This document shows, one piece after another, positions 56,089 through 64,000 of a stretch of 64,000 nucleotides of DNA. Every line of letters begins with the position of its first letter. The first letter of the stretch is position 1. The notes below the pieces were generated by a model, which had not been told where the DNA came from, made no database searches, and was given only the letters and a program-made list of their open reading frames with translations. Position numbers and translations under genes: made by a program. The stretch spans positions 5,129,501 to 5,193,500 of the forward strand of contig NZ_CP047023.1 in assembly GCF_009796765.1 (NCBI RefSeq), read 5' to 3'. This stretch comes from Paraglaciecola sp. L3A3 (lineage in GTDB: Bacteria; Pseudomonadota; Gammaproteobacteria; Enterobacterales; Alteromonadaceae).

Positions 56089-57468
56089 ATGAATATGAAA
56101 AAAATGACTCTAGCAGGTATTGTGTTGTGCGCATGCCACTTCATTAGTTCGGCTGCGCAACCCGCCACATCACAGCCAAATATCATAGTGGTGATGGCAG
56201 ATGACATGGGCTGGGGAGATTCAGCGACTTATGGGCATAAAACCATTAAAAGCCCCAACTTAGATAAACTTGCCTCTCAAGGAGTGAAGTTTACCCAAGG
56301 ATACTCAGCAGCTGGGGTTTGTTCACCCTCTCGCTCAGCCATTCTCACAGGTAGAACACCCTATCGTAACGGAGTTTGGCGTCATCTTTCGGGTAATCAT
56401 TCAGCCCATTTACGCAGCAGTGAAATAGCCTATCCAAAATTATTCAAAGCAGCAGGTTATACAACCGGTCATTTTGGGAAATGGCATTTATTATCTAGAC
56501 AGCAATTTCATAATGCGGAATACCCTCAGCCAAATGATCATGGTTTTGATTACTGGTTTGCCACGCAAAATAATGCCAGTCCAAGTCACAAAAATCCTGA
56601 TAATTTTATACGTAATAATAAAGCCGTGGGCGAACTTAAAGGATACTCGGCACCATTAGTTGCTGATGAGGCAATTAAATGGATAGAACAAGGCCGAGAT
56701 AAATCTAAGCGATTTATTATGTCGGTTTGGTTTCATGAACCACATAAGCCAATTGCGACTGATATTAAATTTTCAGAACTTTATCCAAATGAAAGTGCTA
56801 AAAATAAGAAATATTTTGGCAACATAAGTCAAATGGATTTTGCCTTAGGCGAGTTGATGAAAACACTCGATAAAGAAGGGCTTAGGGATAATACCTTGAT
56901 TATATTTACTTCTGATAATGGCCCAGTAAAAAGTGAAGGCGGCACCACAGGGGGATTGAGAGGTGGTAAACGCGCAGACTTTGAAGGCGGTATCAGAGTG
57001 CCATTTATTGTTCGCTGGCCTGGTCATATTAAAGCGGGTACAGAAAGTGATACACCTATTATAGGCTCTGACATTTTTACAACGGTATTGGCTGCAGCAA
57101 GTATTAACACACCCAAAGATCGCACCATTGATGGTGTTAACTTTTTACCTGCATTGGAGGGTAAAGAGCTTAAGCGTACCACTCCATTATTTTGGCGAAC
57201 ACATGTATCTTCTGCCGAAGATCGAGTTGCGGTGCGAGTTGGAGATTGGAAAATTGTGGCTAACGATACCTTGACAAAATTTATGTTGTTTGATGTTCAA
57301 AAAGATTGGCAAGAAAAGAATGACCTTGCTAAGGCTATGCCTGAAAAATTCGAAGTCATGAAAGCCAAACTAATTGCCACTTGGGAAAACATCAAAAAAG
57401 AAGGACCAAATGAATGGTGGGAAAACGAAAAAAATCCCCCCATGAAAGGTGCGACACTTAATTATTAA
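56089..57468 (+). CDS. Type I (formylglycine) sulfatase, S1 family
   Basis: This 459-residue exported protein has a signal ending SSAAQ, metal ligands in VVMADDMGWGD and the formylglycine signature CSPSRSAILTGR, with Cys78 as the residue to be oxidised. A later SDNGP motif and the basic substrate-side RVGDWKIVAN are also present. It should cleave sulfate esters from a polysaccharide in the periplasm or outside. A formylglycine-generating enzyme is needed and is not in this window. It is the first of three sulfatase genes in the locus. Confidence 0.95.
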   Translation: MNMKKMTLAGIVLCACHFISSAAQPATSQPNIIVVMADDMGWGDSATYGHKTIKSPNLDKLASQGVKFTQGYSAAGVCSPSRSAILTGRTPYRNGVWRHLSGNHSAHLRSSEIAYPKLFKAAGYTTGHFGKWHLLSRQQFHNAEYPQPNDHGFDYWFATQNNASPSHKNPDNFIRNNKAVGELKGYSAPLVADEAIKWIEQGRDKSKRFIMSVWFHEPHKPIATDIKFSELYPNESAKNKKYFGNISQMDFALGELMKTLDKEGLRDNTLIIFTSDNGPVKSEGGTTGGLRGGKRADFEGGIRVPFIVRWPGHIKAGTESDTPIIGSDIFTTVLAAASINTPKDRTIDGVNFLPALEGKELKRTTPLFWRTHVSSAEDRVAVRVGDWKIVANDTLTKFMLFDVQKDWQEKNDLAKAMPEKFEVMKAKLIATWENIKKEGPNEWWENEKNPPMKGATLNY

Positions 57469-57481
57469 TATCCCTTAAACC

Positions 57482-57519
57482 TGCCCTATAACTTTCTACT
57501 ACTGACCGTTTATAGGGCA
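57482..57519 (+). terminator. Hairpin after the first sulfatase gene
   Basis: TGCCCTATAA and TTATAGGGCA form a 10-bp stem around an 18-base loop. There is no strong T run, so it may be a terminator or an RNA-stabilising hairpin. Confidence 0.55.
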
Positions 57520-57560
57520 ATTATCATTACTTTAAAATACGAAATTAATGGAATCGAATA

Positions 57561-59063
57561 ATGTTTTTAAAAAGTATTTCCAATTTCATACTCTTATCTA
57601 GTTTTATATTATCTCCTACTGCAGTTCATGCAGATGAAAACAAGCCAAATATTATATTCATAATGAGTGACGATCAGGGATATGGTGACGTATCTGCATT
57701 TAATCCGAACAGTAAAATTAATACACCGGCCATTGATCGTTTGGCACAAGAAGGCATGATGTTTACCGACGCTCATAGTGCTTCGGCTGTATGCACCCCA
57801 ACACGATATGGGGTAATGACTGGGCGTTATCCGTGGCGAACTCGTTTACAAAAGGGGGTTTTGGGTTCTAAATCTAGCAAATTACCAGATGGCAGCATAA
57901 GTGTCGGAGATGAGCCTTTAATCGACGCAGCAACCTTAACAGTGGCACAATTTCTAAAGTCTCAAGGTTACGACACTGCCATGACAGGGAAATGGCATCT
58001 TGGCTTTAAATATATATTACCTAAAGGCACTGAAATAGATAAAAGTCGCGGTAAGCATAACGATGCAGTGCCTGTTGGCACCCAAATAATAGGTGGTCCC
58101 ATTGAACGTGGCTTTGATAAGTACTGAGGGTTTCATCACGCAAGGCAAATGGGCACTTGGATCGAACAAGACCGCGTGACTTATAACTTAGAAAATACCG
58201 ATGAAATGTTAAACCGTATTACCGAAAAAGCGGTTAATTATGTGTCTGATCCGGCACGAAAAACCACTCCGTTTTTCTTATACGTGCCATTAAGCGCGCC
58301 CCATAGTCCAGTAGTACCCAGTAAAAATTGGATTGGTAAAAGTGGTATCAATTTACATGGCGACTTTGTGATGGAAACGGACAATTCTGTTCAGCGAATT
58401 TTAAATGCTTTAGATAAAGCCAAACTGACAGACAATACGCTGGTTATATTTACCACAGACAATGGTACATCGCCTGGAGCGAGAATAGAGCAGTTACTGG
58501 CTGTTGGTCATAATCCCAGTGCCGACTTACGAGGGCATAAAGCCGATATATGGGAAGGAGGGCATAGAGTACCTTATATTGTGCGTTGGCCTGGTCAGGT
58601 TAAAGCTGGAACCACTTATGATAAGACGGTAGTGCATAATAGTTTACTGGCCACTAGTGCAGATATATTAAATGTCACCTTGCCAAAAAATGCTGCAGTC
58701 GACAGCTTTTCAATTTTGCCTGCGCTACAAGGTTCTAACGAAGAAACTCAGCCCGTTGCTATTTTTTCCTCAATATCAGGTCACTTAGCTGTCCGAGTGG
58801 GAGATTGGAAATTAGCAACTTGTAAAGGTTCATGTGGCTGGAGTGTTGGAGGTGACAACAAGCCTGAAATGCAGTTGTACAACATGAAAACAGACCGCGC
58901 TGAAACTACTAATTTGTACAATCAAAAACCACAAATAGTGGCGCAACTTAAAAAGCAATTAGAACAAGCTGTGAATAATGGTTACACAGCCCCCGGTAAA
59001 ACTGGCAAAAATGATGTGGCTGTCACTATCTATAAACCCAGTAAAGTGGTGGTGAAAAAGTAG
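57561..59063 (+). pseudogene. S1 family sulfatase interrupted by an in-frame TGA
   Basis: Two reading frames, 57561-58127 and 58149-59063, are in the same frame, separated only by one TGA (58125-58127). Joined, they make one sulfatase of about 500 residues. The first part has a signal (ending AVHA), the metal ligands MSDDQGYGD and the formylglycine motif CTPTRYGVMTGR (Cys78). The second has GFHHARQMGTWIEQDRV, PHSP, TDNGTSPGA and VRVGDWKLATC. The stop falls in the sequence FDKY-stop-GFHHAR, where relatives have an aromatic residue; TGG (Trp) to TGA is the simplest change. It may be a recent pseudogene, a sequencing error, or a gene relying on readthrough. Confidence 0.85.
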
Positions 59064-59447
59064 GCTTATTCAGGCAATGATAGAGATTGATTAACGCAAC
59101 CTCTTAGTCGTTAAATAGGCATTAATTTTCTGTTGTAAAATTTTGCCGCCACTTGGCTATGGATCGTATGTTTACAAAAACTTTACATTAATCACGATGT
59201 TTTATATATAATCTATTAGTTAGTATATGCGATTTGCACCAAATAATTTAACTCTAAATATTGCAACTAATGAAGCGTAAATATATGTATATATTCGTTA
59301 AGTTAGTTACTTGAGTTCGATATCGTTTAAATCGTTATGTAATGACGGAGTGTTAAATCTTTTAATTATTTAGGGTAAACGTTTACCTTACGTTGCTTTA
59401 GCTAGCTAACACACACAATAAATGGAAATTTAAGTAGAGATGATACT
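59064..59447. promoter_or_regulatory. Intergenic region upstream of the GH97 gene
   Basis: A 384-bp, A+T-rich gap that must contain the GH97 promoter. Apart from the palindrome at 59374-59387 I see no feature I can support. Confidence 0.5.
59374..59387. promoter_or_regulatory. LacI-family-type operator
   Basis: GGTAAACGTTTACC is a perfect 14-base palindrome with the central CG that is typical of LacI/GalR-family sites. It lies 60 bases before the GH97 start. No LacI-type regulator gene is in the window, so it would act in trans. Confidence 0.68.
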
Positions 59448-61460
59448 TTGAATATTATAAAAAAATGTATTTCAGTTAGCGTATTTACTTGTTTCATTGC
59501 ACAAGTAGCGTATAGCCAAGTAAATGTTGTTCATGCCATTTCTGCAGATGATTCAGGGTTCAGTAAACAATCAAGATCAAGCACGCAATCAAGGGAAGAA
59601 AGCTACTTTGCTACATCTCCAGACAAGAGGATTAACCTTGTCGTTTCTTGGGATACAGGTGCATCTCCGCAATATACGGTTAGTTTTTATGGTCAAGCGA
59701 TACTTTTACCATCCAATGTCAATATGCTGCCACAAAAAATACAGCAAGGAGAACAGCAAGCAGAGCATGATTTGGTTTTAATATCAGAACAAAAAATTGA
59801 CGAAACTTGGTCTTTACCTTGGGGGCAATTTAAGGAGTCTCGTAACCAGTATAATGCCGCAAGTTTTAAGCTTATTAATAAAGAAACTCAGGAGGTTATT
59901 AGTACTCTAGAGTTTCGTATCTTTAATGATGCTGTTGCCCTAAGGCATGTTTTTGACAGCCCTAAAAAGTCTACTAATAGAGTTTTACTAGAAGATACCC
60001 AATTTAAGCTTGCAGAAGATGCCTCTTCGTGGAGCTATAACGGCATGAAGCCAACAAAAAAAATAAAAAGTATTTTAAAAAGTAACACTGAAATACTAGC
60101 AATACCCACGACTTTAACCAGTGGAAACTTACCGGCATTAGCCATTCAAGAAGCGAGTCGCTTTGAAACGGCTATGATGCAACTTGAAACTGTAGCGGGA
60201 AGCGCACAATTGGCGGTAGTCAGTGAACCTATTGTAATGAGTAACCCTCCTTCATCTACTGCGTGGCGTGTGATTCAAATTGCAGATACTGCTGGCGAAC
60301 TCATCACATCTCAAGTTTTGCTCAATTTGTCACCTGAATCTCAAATCAAAGATACTTCTTGGATTAATACCGGAAAATCGTTCTGGGATTGGCGCGTACG
60401 AGGTGAACAGTACGGTGAGCATACTTATGGGTTAGATAATGAATCCCTTAGTCGTATGATAAATTTTGCCGCTGAACATAATATGCAATATGTAATGATA
60501 GATGCAAACTGGTACGGTCCTGAGCATGACGTTGAATCTGATCCATTTACTGAAATTGATGGTTTAAATATCAAAGCCTTAATCAAACAAGCAAATGAAA
60601 AAGGTATCGGTTTTATTTTATACCTCAATGATAAAGCCAGTAAAAATAATGATTTAGATAAGCTTTTTGAAACCTGGGCGAGTTGGGGAGCTGCCGGTGT
60701 TAAATATGGTTTTATGAAATTAAACGGTAAAGAAAAAGTTTTAAAAACCCTGAATATTGTTGAGTTAGCTGCTAAGCACCAACTACTAATTAATTTTCAT
60801 GATAAACCCATTGTGCCTAGCGGCATGCGAAGAACCTGGCCAAATTGGGTAACCCGTGAAGCGGTTCATGCCCAAGCCGATGGAAAAGAAACCTATACAC
60901 CAAGTGGTTTTGTGGAAATGGCACATGTGAATGCATTAGCAGGACCTTTAGATATGTCTAACGGTTTCTTTAAATTGAATGGTTTAAAACAAAGCCGAAA
61001 TTATGTCAGAGCTGATGTTAATTCAACTGTAGCCAGTGAAGTTGCACGTTCGTTGATTATTTTCTCAGGTTTAATTATTTTTCCAGACGCGCCAGAAGAG
61101 TATTTACGTAAAAAAGATTTGTTCGAGTTCTTGAATAAAATGCCGGCTACTTGGGATGAATCTAAAGTCATTTCTAGTGATATTAGCCAACATATAATCA
61201 CAGCAAGAAGAAGTGGTGAAGATTGGTTTATTGGCGCTGCAATTAATGAAGCCGGTGGCACGTTACCACTTGAGTTGGACTTTCTTACTCCAGATAAAAC
61301 TTACCAAGCCAAAATATACGCAGACGCAACAGATAGTCATTATATAACGAATCGTGAAGCCTATGACGTTGCTACTATTCAGGTAAAAAAAGGGGATTCT
61401 CTTAAGATGAAGCTTGCCCCTGGTGGCGGCCAAGCGATCTGGCTTACCCCAATCATGTAG
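59448..61460 (+). CDS. Glycoside hydrolase family 97 protein
   Basis: This 670-residue exported protein has a signal (ending VAYSQ), an N-terminal GH97 beta-sandwich (YFATSPDKRINLVVSWDTG) and a catalytic barrel with SFWDWRVRGEQYGEHTYGLD, YVMIDANWYGPE and the conserved RRTWPNWVTREAV. GH97 enzymes act on alpha-glucosides or alpha-galactosides. The position that is Asp in the retaining branch reads Gly421 (VKYGF), which argues for the inverting branch, but the expected Glu at HE appears as Asp452 (NFHDK), so the active site is unusual. The start is TTG at 59448. It lies among sulfatases and downstream of a LacI-type palindrome. Confidence 0.88.
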   Translation: MNIIKKCISVSVFTCFIAQVAYSQVNVVHAISADDSGFSKQSRSSTQSREESYFATSPDKRINLVVSWDTGASPQYTVSFYGQAILLPSNVNMLPQKIQQGEQQAEHDLVLISEQKIDETWSLPWGQFKESRNQYNAASFKLINKETQEVISTLEFRIFNDAVALRHVFDSPKKSTNRVLLEDTQFKLAEDASSWSYNGMKPTKKIKSILKSNTEILAIPTTLTSGNLPALAIQEASRFETAMMQLETVAGSAQLAVVSEPIVMSNPPSSTAWRVIQIADTAGELITSQVLLNLSPESQIKDTSWINTGKSFWDWRVRGEQYGEHTYGLDNESLSRMINFAAEHNMQYVMIDANWYGPEHDVESDPFTEIDGLNIKALIKQANEKGIGFILYLNDKASKNNDLDKLFETWASWGAAGVKYGFMKLNGKEKVLKTLNIVELAAKHQLLINFHDKPIVPSGMRRTWPNWVTREAVHAQADGKETYTPSGFVEMAHVNALAGPLDMSNGFFKLNGLKQSRNYVRADVNSTVASEVARSLIIFSGLIIFPDAPEEYLRKKDLFEFLNKMPATWDESKVISSDISQHIITARRSGEDWFIGAAINEAGGTLPLELDFLTPDKTYQAKIYADATDSHYITNREAYDVATIQVKKGDSLKMKLAPGGGQAIWLTPIM

Positions 61461-61461
61461 T

Positions 61462-61500
61462 AAAAAAAAAAAAGACAATAATAAGTTTTTTTGTCTTTTT
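61462..61500 (+). terminator. Terminator after the GH97 gene
   Basis: AAAAAGACAA and TTGTCTTTTT form a 10-bp stem around a 12-base loop, with A runs before and T runs within the 3' arm. It works as an intrinsic terminator on the plus strand. Confidence 0.75.
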
Positions 61501-61651
61501 AGTTTCGCTAGGGACGTATGTTTCCTATATGAAAATCTTCGTTAACTTATGAAAACTCAGCCTGTTGCAGCCGAGATATTCATAAACTGTGATAAAGACA
61601 GTTGAAAATATTCTTATACATTTTATTCAGAACTAAATTAAGAGAATTCTT

Positions 61652-63043
61652 ATGAAAAAACTATTTTGCTATTGCCTGTTATTAGCTGCATTTACCTTGA
61701 ACACAAGTTTAATGGCGGCGCAACAAACGCCTCCTAATGTGCTTATCTTCTTTATTGATGATTTAGGGTGGACTGATATTGGTATCAACGGTTCTTCTTT
61801 TCATGAAACACCAAATATTGATGCGTTGGCAGTAAGTGGGGTTAATTTCAAACATTCCTATTCTGCTAATCCGGTGTGTTCACCTACCCGCGCAGCATTG
61901 ATGACAGGTAAAGCCCCACAACGCGTGGGTATCACTCAATGGATTTCACCAAAAGAAACTACCCACTTACCTTTATCAGAAGAAACTATTGGTGAGGCTT
62001 TTCAAAATGCGGGTTATTACACTGGTTACATAGGGAAGTGGCACTTAGGAAAAACAGATAATGTGCAACCACAATATCAAGGTTTTGAATACACCAAAGC
62101 TGTTAACCGTGCAGGACAACCGGCATCGTTTTTCTATCCATTTGGCAAAGATAATCGCCCTTCCAATGTGCCTGATTTGGAAAATTATAAAAATGGAGAT
62201 TACCTCACTGATGCGCTTACCGACAAAGCGATAGAATTTATTGATAATCAAAGTGAGCGTCCTTTCTTTCTTACGCTTGCGCACTACGCTGTTCATACGC
62301 CTATACAAGCGCCTCAATCTTTAATCGAAAAATACACCGCCAAAAAACGGGCAATCTATGGCGACAAAAAACCTGCTTTAATAGAAGAAAAATACCATAC
62401 ATTGGCACAAACCCAACAGTCAGATCCTGCCTATGCTGGCATGATGGAAAACTTAGATACTAATGTCGGGCGAGTTATTACACATCTGAAAAATAAAGGG
62501 CTATATAAAAATACTATTATTGTGTTTACCTCAGACAATGGTGGGCTTGCCCATCGTAAACGTATGGACACACCCACTAGTAATGCGCCATTGCGCTCTG
62601 GCAAAGCTTGGACTTATGAAGGTGGCATCCGCATTCCTACAATTATCGCTTGGCAAGACAAGATCCAACCTTTTACCAGTAACAACCCAATAATCACTAT
62701 GGACATGTATCCAACATTGTTAGACCTGGCTGGATTACCACTAAAACCTAAGCAGCATCTTGACGGAAAGTCATTAAAACCCCTTCTAGAGGGAAAAATT
62801 CACTCTGACGAGGATCGTGTTTTAGCTTGGACTTATCCACATGTACATGGCAGTGGTCATCAACCTTCAGATGCCATTTTGAGTAAAGAATGGAAACTAA
62901 TCCGTTTCCAAAGTGATGAGCCCACTGAGCTGTATAATCTTTTATCCGATATTGGTGAACAAACTAATGTCGCCAAGCTGTACCCCAATAAAGTTAAAGA
63001 GTTGGAAGCACAATTGGATCAATGGCTCAATAAAACGCACTAG
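61652..63043 (+). CDS. Type I (formylglycine) sulfatase, S1 family
   Basis: This 463-residue exported protein has a signal (ending SLMAAQ), metal ligands in FFIDDLGWTDIG and the formylglycine signature CSPTRAALMTGK with Cys76. Later come HYAVHTPIQAP and FTSDNGGL. It is intact, unlike the sulfatase at 57561. The next gene starts 47 bases after its stop, so the two probably share a transcript. Confidence 0.95.
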   Translation: MKKLFCYCLLLAAFTLNTSLMAAQQTPPNVLIFFIDDLGWTDIGINGSSFHETPNIDALAVSGVNFKHSYSANPVCSPTRAALMTGKAPQRVGITQWISPKETTHLPLSEETIGEAFQNAGYYTGYIGKWHLGKTDNVQPQYQGFEYTKAVNRAGQPASFFYPFGKDNRPSNVPDLENYKNGDYLTDALTDKAIEFIDNQSERPFFLTLAHYAVHTPIQAPQSLIEKYTAKKRAIYGDKKPALIEEKYHTLAQTQQSDPAYAGMMENLDTNVGRVITHLKNKGLYKNTIIVFTSDNGGLAHRKRMDTPTSNAPLRSGKAWTYEGGIRIPTIIAWQDKIQPFTSNNPIITMDMYPTLLDLAGLPLKPKQHLDGKSLKPLLEGKIHSDEDRVLAWTYPHVHGSGHQPSDAILSKEWKLIRFQSDEPTELYNLLSDIGEQTNVAKLYPNKVKELEAQLDQWLNKTH

Positions 63044-63090
63044 TTAGGTGTTTTCACAGACAATTCACATAGAAGTTGGAAAGTAAACAC

Positions 63091-64000
63091 ATGAAATTAA
63101 TTACAATATTTATCTTTATCGCGGCCTTTTATAGTGCTGTTTTAATGGCTAAGCCAATTGTTATAACTGATCAAAGTAAAGGTTTTATCGTCGAAAATCT
63201 AGAAATGGTCAAACCCGATAAGTCCGGAATGTTACTTGTGCGTGAGGTGCAACTGCCTGCGTTTAAACAGGGGGCTTATTATCGCCCTTTTTCGGAAATT
63301 GGGGCCAGAGGTAGTATTGCCCGAGGTAATAGAGTTGAAGCCGTTGCCTTTACATCCATTGCTGAATTACAAGCCTATCAACCACCCGTAACACGAAAAG
63401 ACCATAACAATGTACAACAAGGGCAATTCATACTGTTTGAATTACAGAATGGCCGTTATCTTGCCTTATTGCCTATGGCATCAGAAAAAGTCTATGGCCA
63501 GTTTTTTGTTGAGAATGAAAAATTATGGTTGAAAACAGGTAATTTTGGGACCAATCCTGTTTCAGGAAAAATACCGCTAGTGATTTGGGCGGTTGCTAAC
63601 TCGCCATACGAGGCAACTGAAACAGTTTGGCAACAAGTGTTTGATTCTGGCTTTGTGGCTGCTCAGCCCCGTGCCAACAAAAGGTTTCCGGAAGAACCAT
63701 ATGGTTATCTGGGTTGGTGCTCTTGGGAACATTATAAGAAAAACATTTCTGAAAAAGTCATCTCTGATGCATTTCATACTTTGGAAAAAAGTGATGCTCC
63801 AATACGCTGGGTGATGGTCGACGACGGCTACTTGGACGCCAAAGGTGGCAAACTGTTGAGTTTCGATGTGGATAAAAAGAAATTCCCCCATGGTTGGCAA
63901 CCCATTATGGATTTGAAGAAGGATAAGAAAATAAAATGGGTGGGTATTTGGAGAAATTTTGGCGGCTATATGACTGGCGTTTCTGAGGAACATACCATGA
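63091..64000 (+). CDS. GH36/Sip1-like glycoside hydrolase, 5' part (runs off the window)
   Basis: The frame is open for 303 codons to the window edge, so only the N-terminal part is seen. It has a signal (MKLITIFIFIAAFYSAVLMA), a beta-sandwich region and the start of a barrel with YLGWCSWEHYKKNIS and RWVMVDDGYLDAKGG, which match the raffinose-synthase/Sip1-related GH36 group. Such enzymes act on alpha-galactosides. The ATG at 63091 follows GGAAAGTAAACAC. It sits directly after a sulfatase gene, which fits a sulfated alpha-galactan or related target. Confidence 0.85.
   Translation, partial: MKLITIFIFIAAFYSAVLMAKPIVITDQSKGFIVENLEMVKPDKSGMLLVREVQLPAFKQGAYYRPFSEIGARGSIARGNRVEAVAFTSIAELQAYQPPVTRKDHNNVQQGQFILFELQNGRYLALLPMASEKVYGQFFVENEKLWLKTGNFGTNPVSGKIPLVIWAVANSPYEATETVWQQVFDSGFVAAQPRANKRFPEEPYGYLGWCSWEHYKKNISEKVISDAFHTLEKSDAPIRWVMVDDGYLDAKGGKLLSFDVDKKKFPHGWQPIMDLKKDKKIKWVGIWRNFGGYMTGVSEEHTM

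Noticed and set aside
58125..58127. TGA as a selenocysteine codon
   Set aside because: Sulfatases are not selenoproteins, the position is normally aromatic, and I see no convincing SECIS-like hairpin just downstream. A nonsense change is simpler.

Overview
The window (64 kb, roughly 40% G+C by eye) looks like chromosome of a marine gammaproteobacterium of the Alteromonadaceae, most likely the Glaciecola/Paraglaciecola/Alteromonas group. This is inferred from conserved blocks (slyX, yheV, yheS-yheT-yheU, nudE-cysQ, yrfG-hslR-hslO, a complete gspC-N type II secretion operon), many TonB-dependent receptors and sulfatases, and A+T-rich codon use. No tRNA, rRNA or CRISPR array was recognised.

Layout. 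(1) 1-9.35 kb: comM (yifB) followed by a small unknown gene, a large polysaccharide-type TonB-dependent receptor and a LolD/FtsX-type ABC pair. A decayed second copy of the comM 3' end lies at 9.27-9.35 kb, so this segment may be an insertion at comM. (2) 9.7-15.4 kb: a four-gene operon (ABC ATPase, two ABC-2 permeases, siderophore-type TonB receptor) preceded by two sequences that match the Zur operator, hence predicted zinc-responsive metal or metallophore traffic. (3) 15.4-24.3 kb: a patchy accessory region. It has a 59-residue SEC-C protein, two envelope proteins, GFA and VOC enzymes divergent from a YafY-type regulator with a strong palindrome between them, and a Fic protein with a four-half-site operator and flanking direct repeats. 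It also has two gene cassettes (DUF2513, DUF4238) with an attC-like site and no integrase. Several dispersed repeats lie here. (4) 24.3-36.1 kb: housekeeping synteny block (slyX, yheV, yheS, yheT, yheU, yceI-like, cysQ, nudE, yrfG), interrupted by envelope proteins with DUF4397 and DUF3466 features. (5) 36.1-49 kb: gspN to gspC on the minus strand, then hslR-hslO. (6) 49.4-53.9 kb: a REC-GGDEF protein followed by a hybrid histidine kinase with an HPt domain. (7) 54-64 kb: a catabolic locus for a sulfated, alpha-linked glycan: PQQ-propeller lipoprotein, three sulfatases (one interrupted by an in-frame TGA), a GH97 enzyme and a GH36/Sip1-like enzyme that runs off the window edge.

How the parts may work together. 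The type II secretion system could export some of the hydrolases. The sulfatases should desulfate the glycan before GH97/GH36 enzymes remove alpha-linked sugars; a LacI-type palindrome upstream of the GH97 gene suggests sugar-responsive control. The most unusual material is in the 15-24 kb accessory region and in the regulatory palindromes, not in the core genes.
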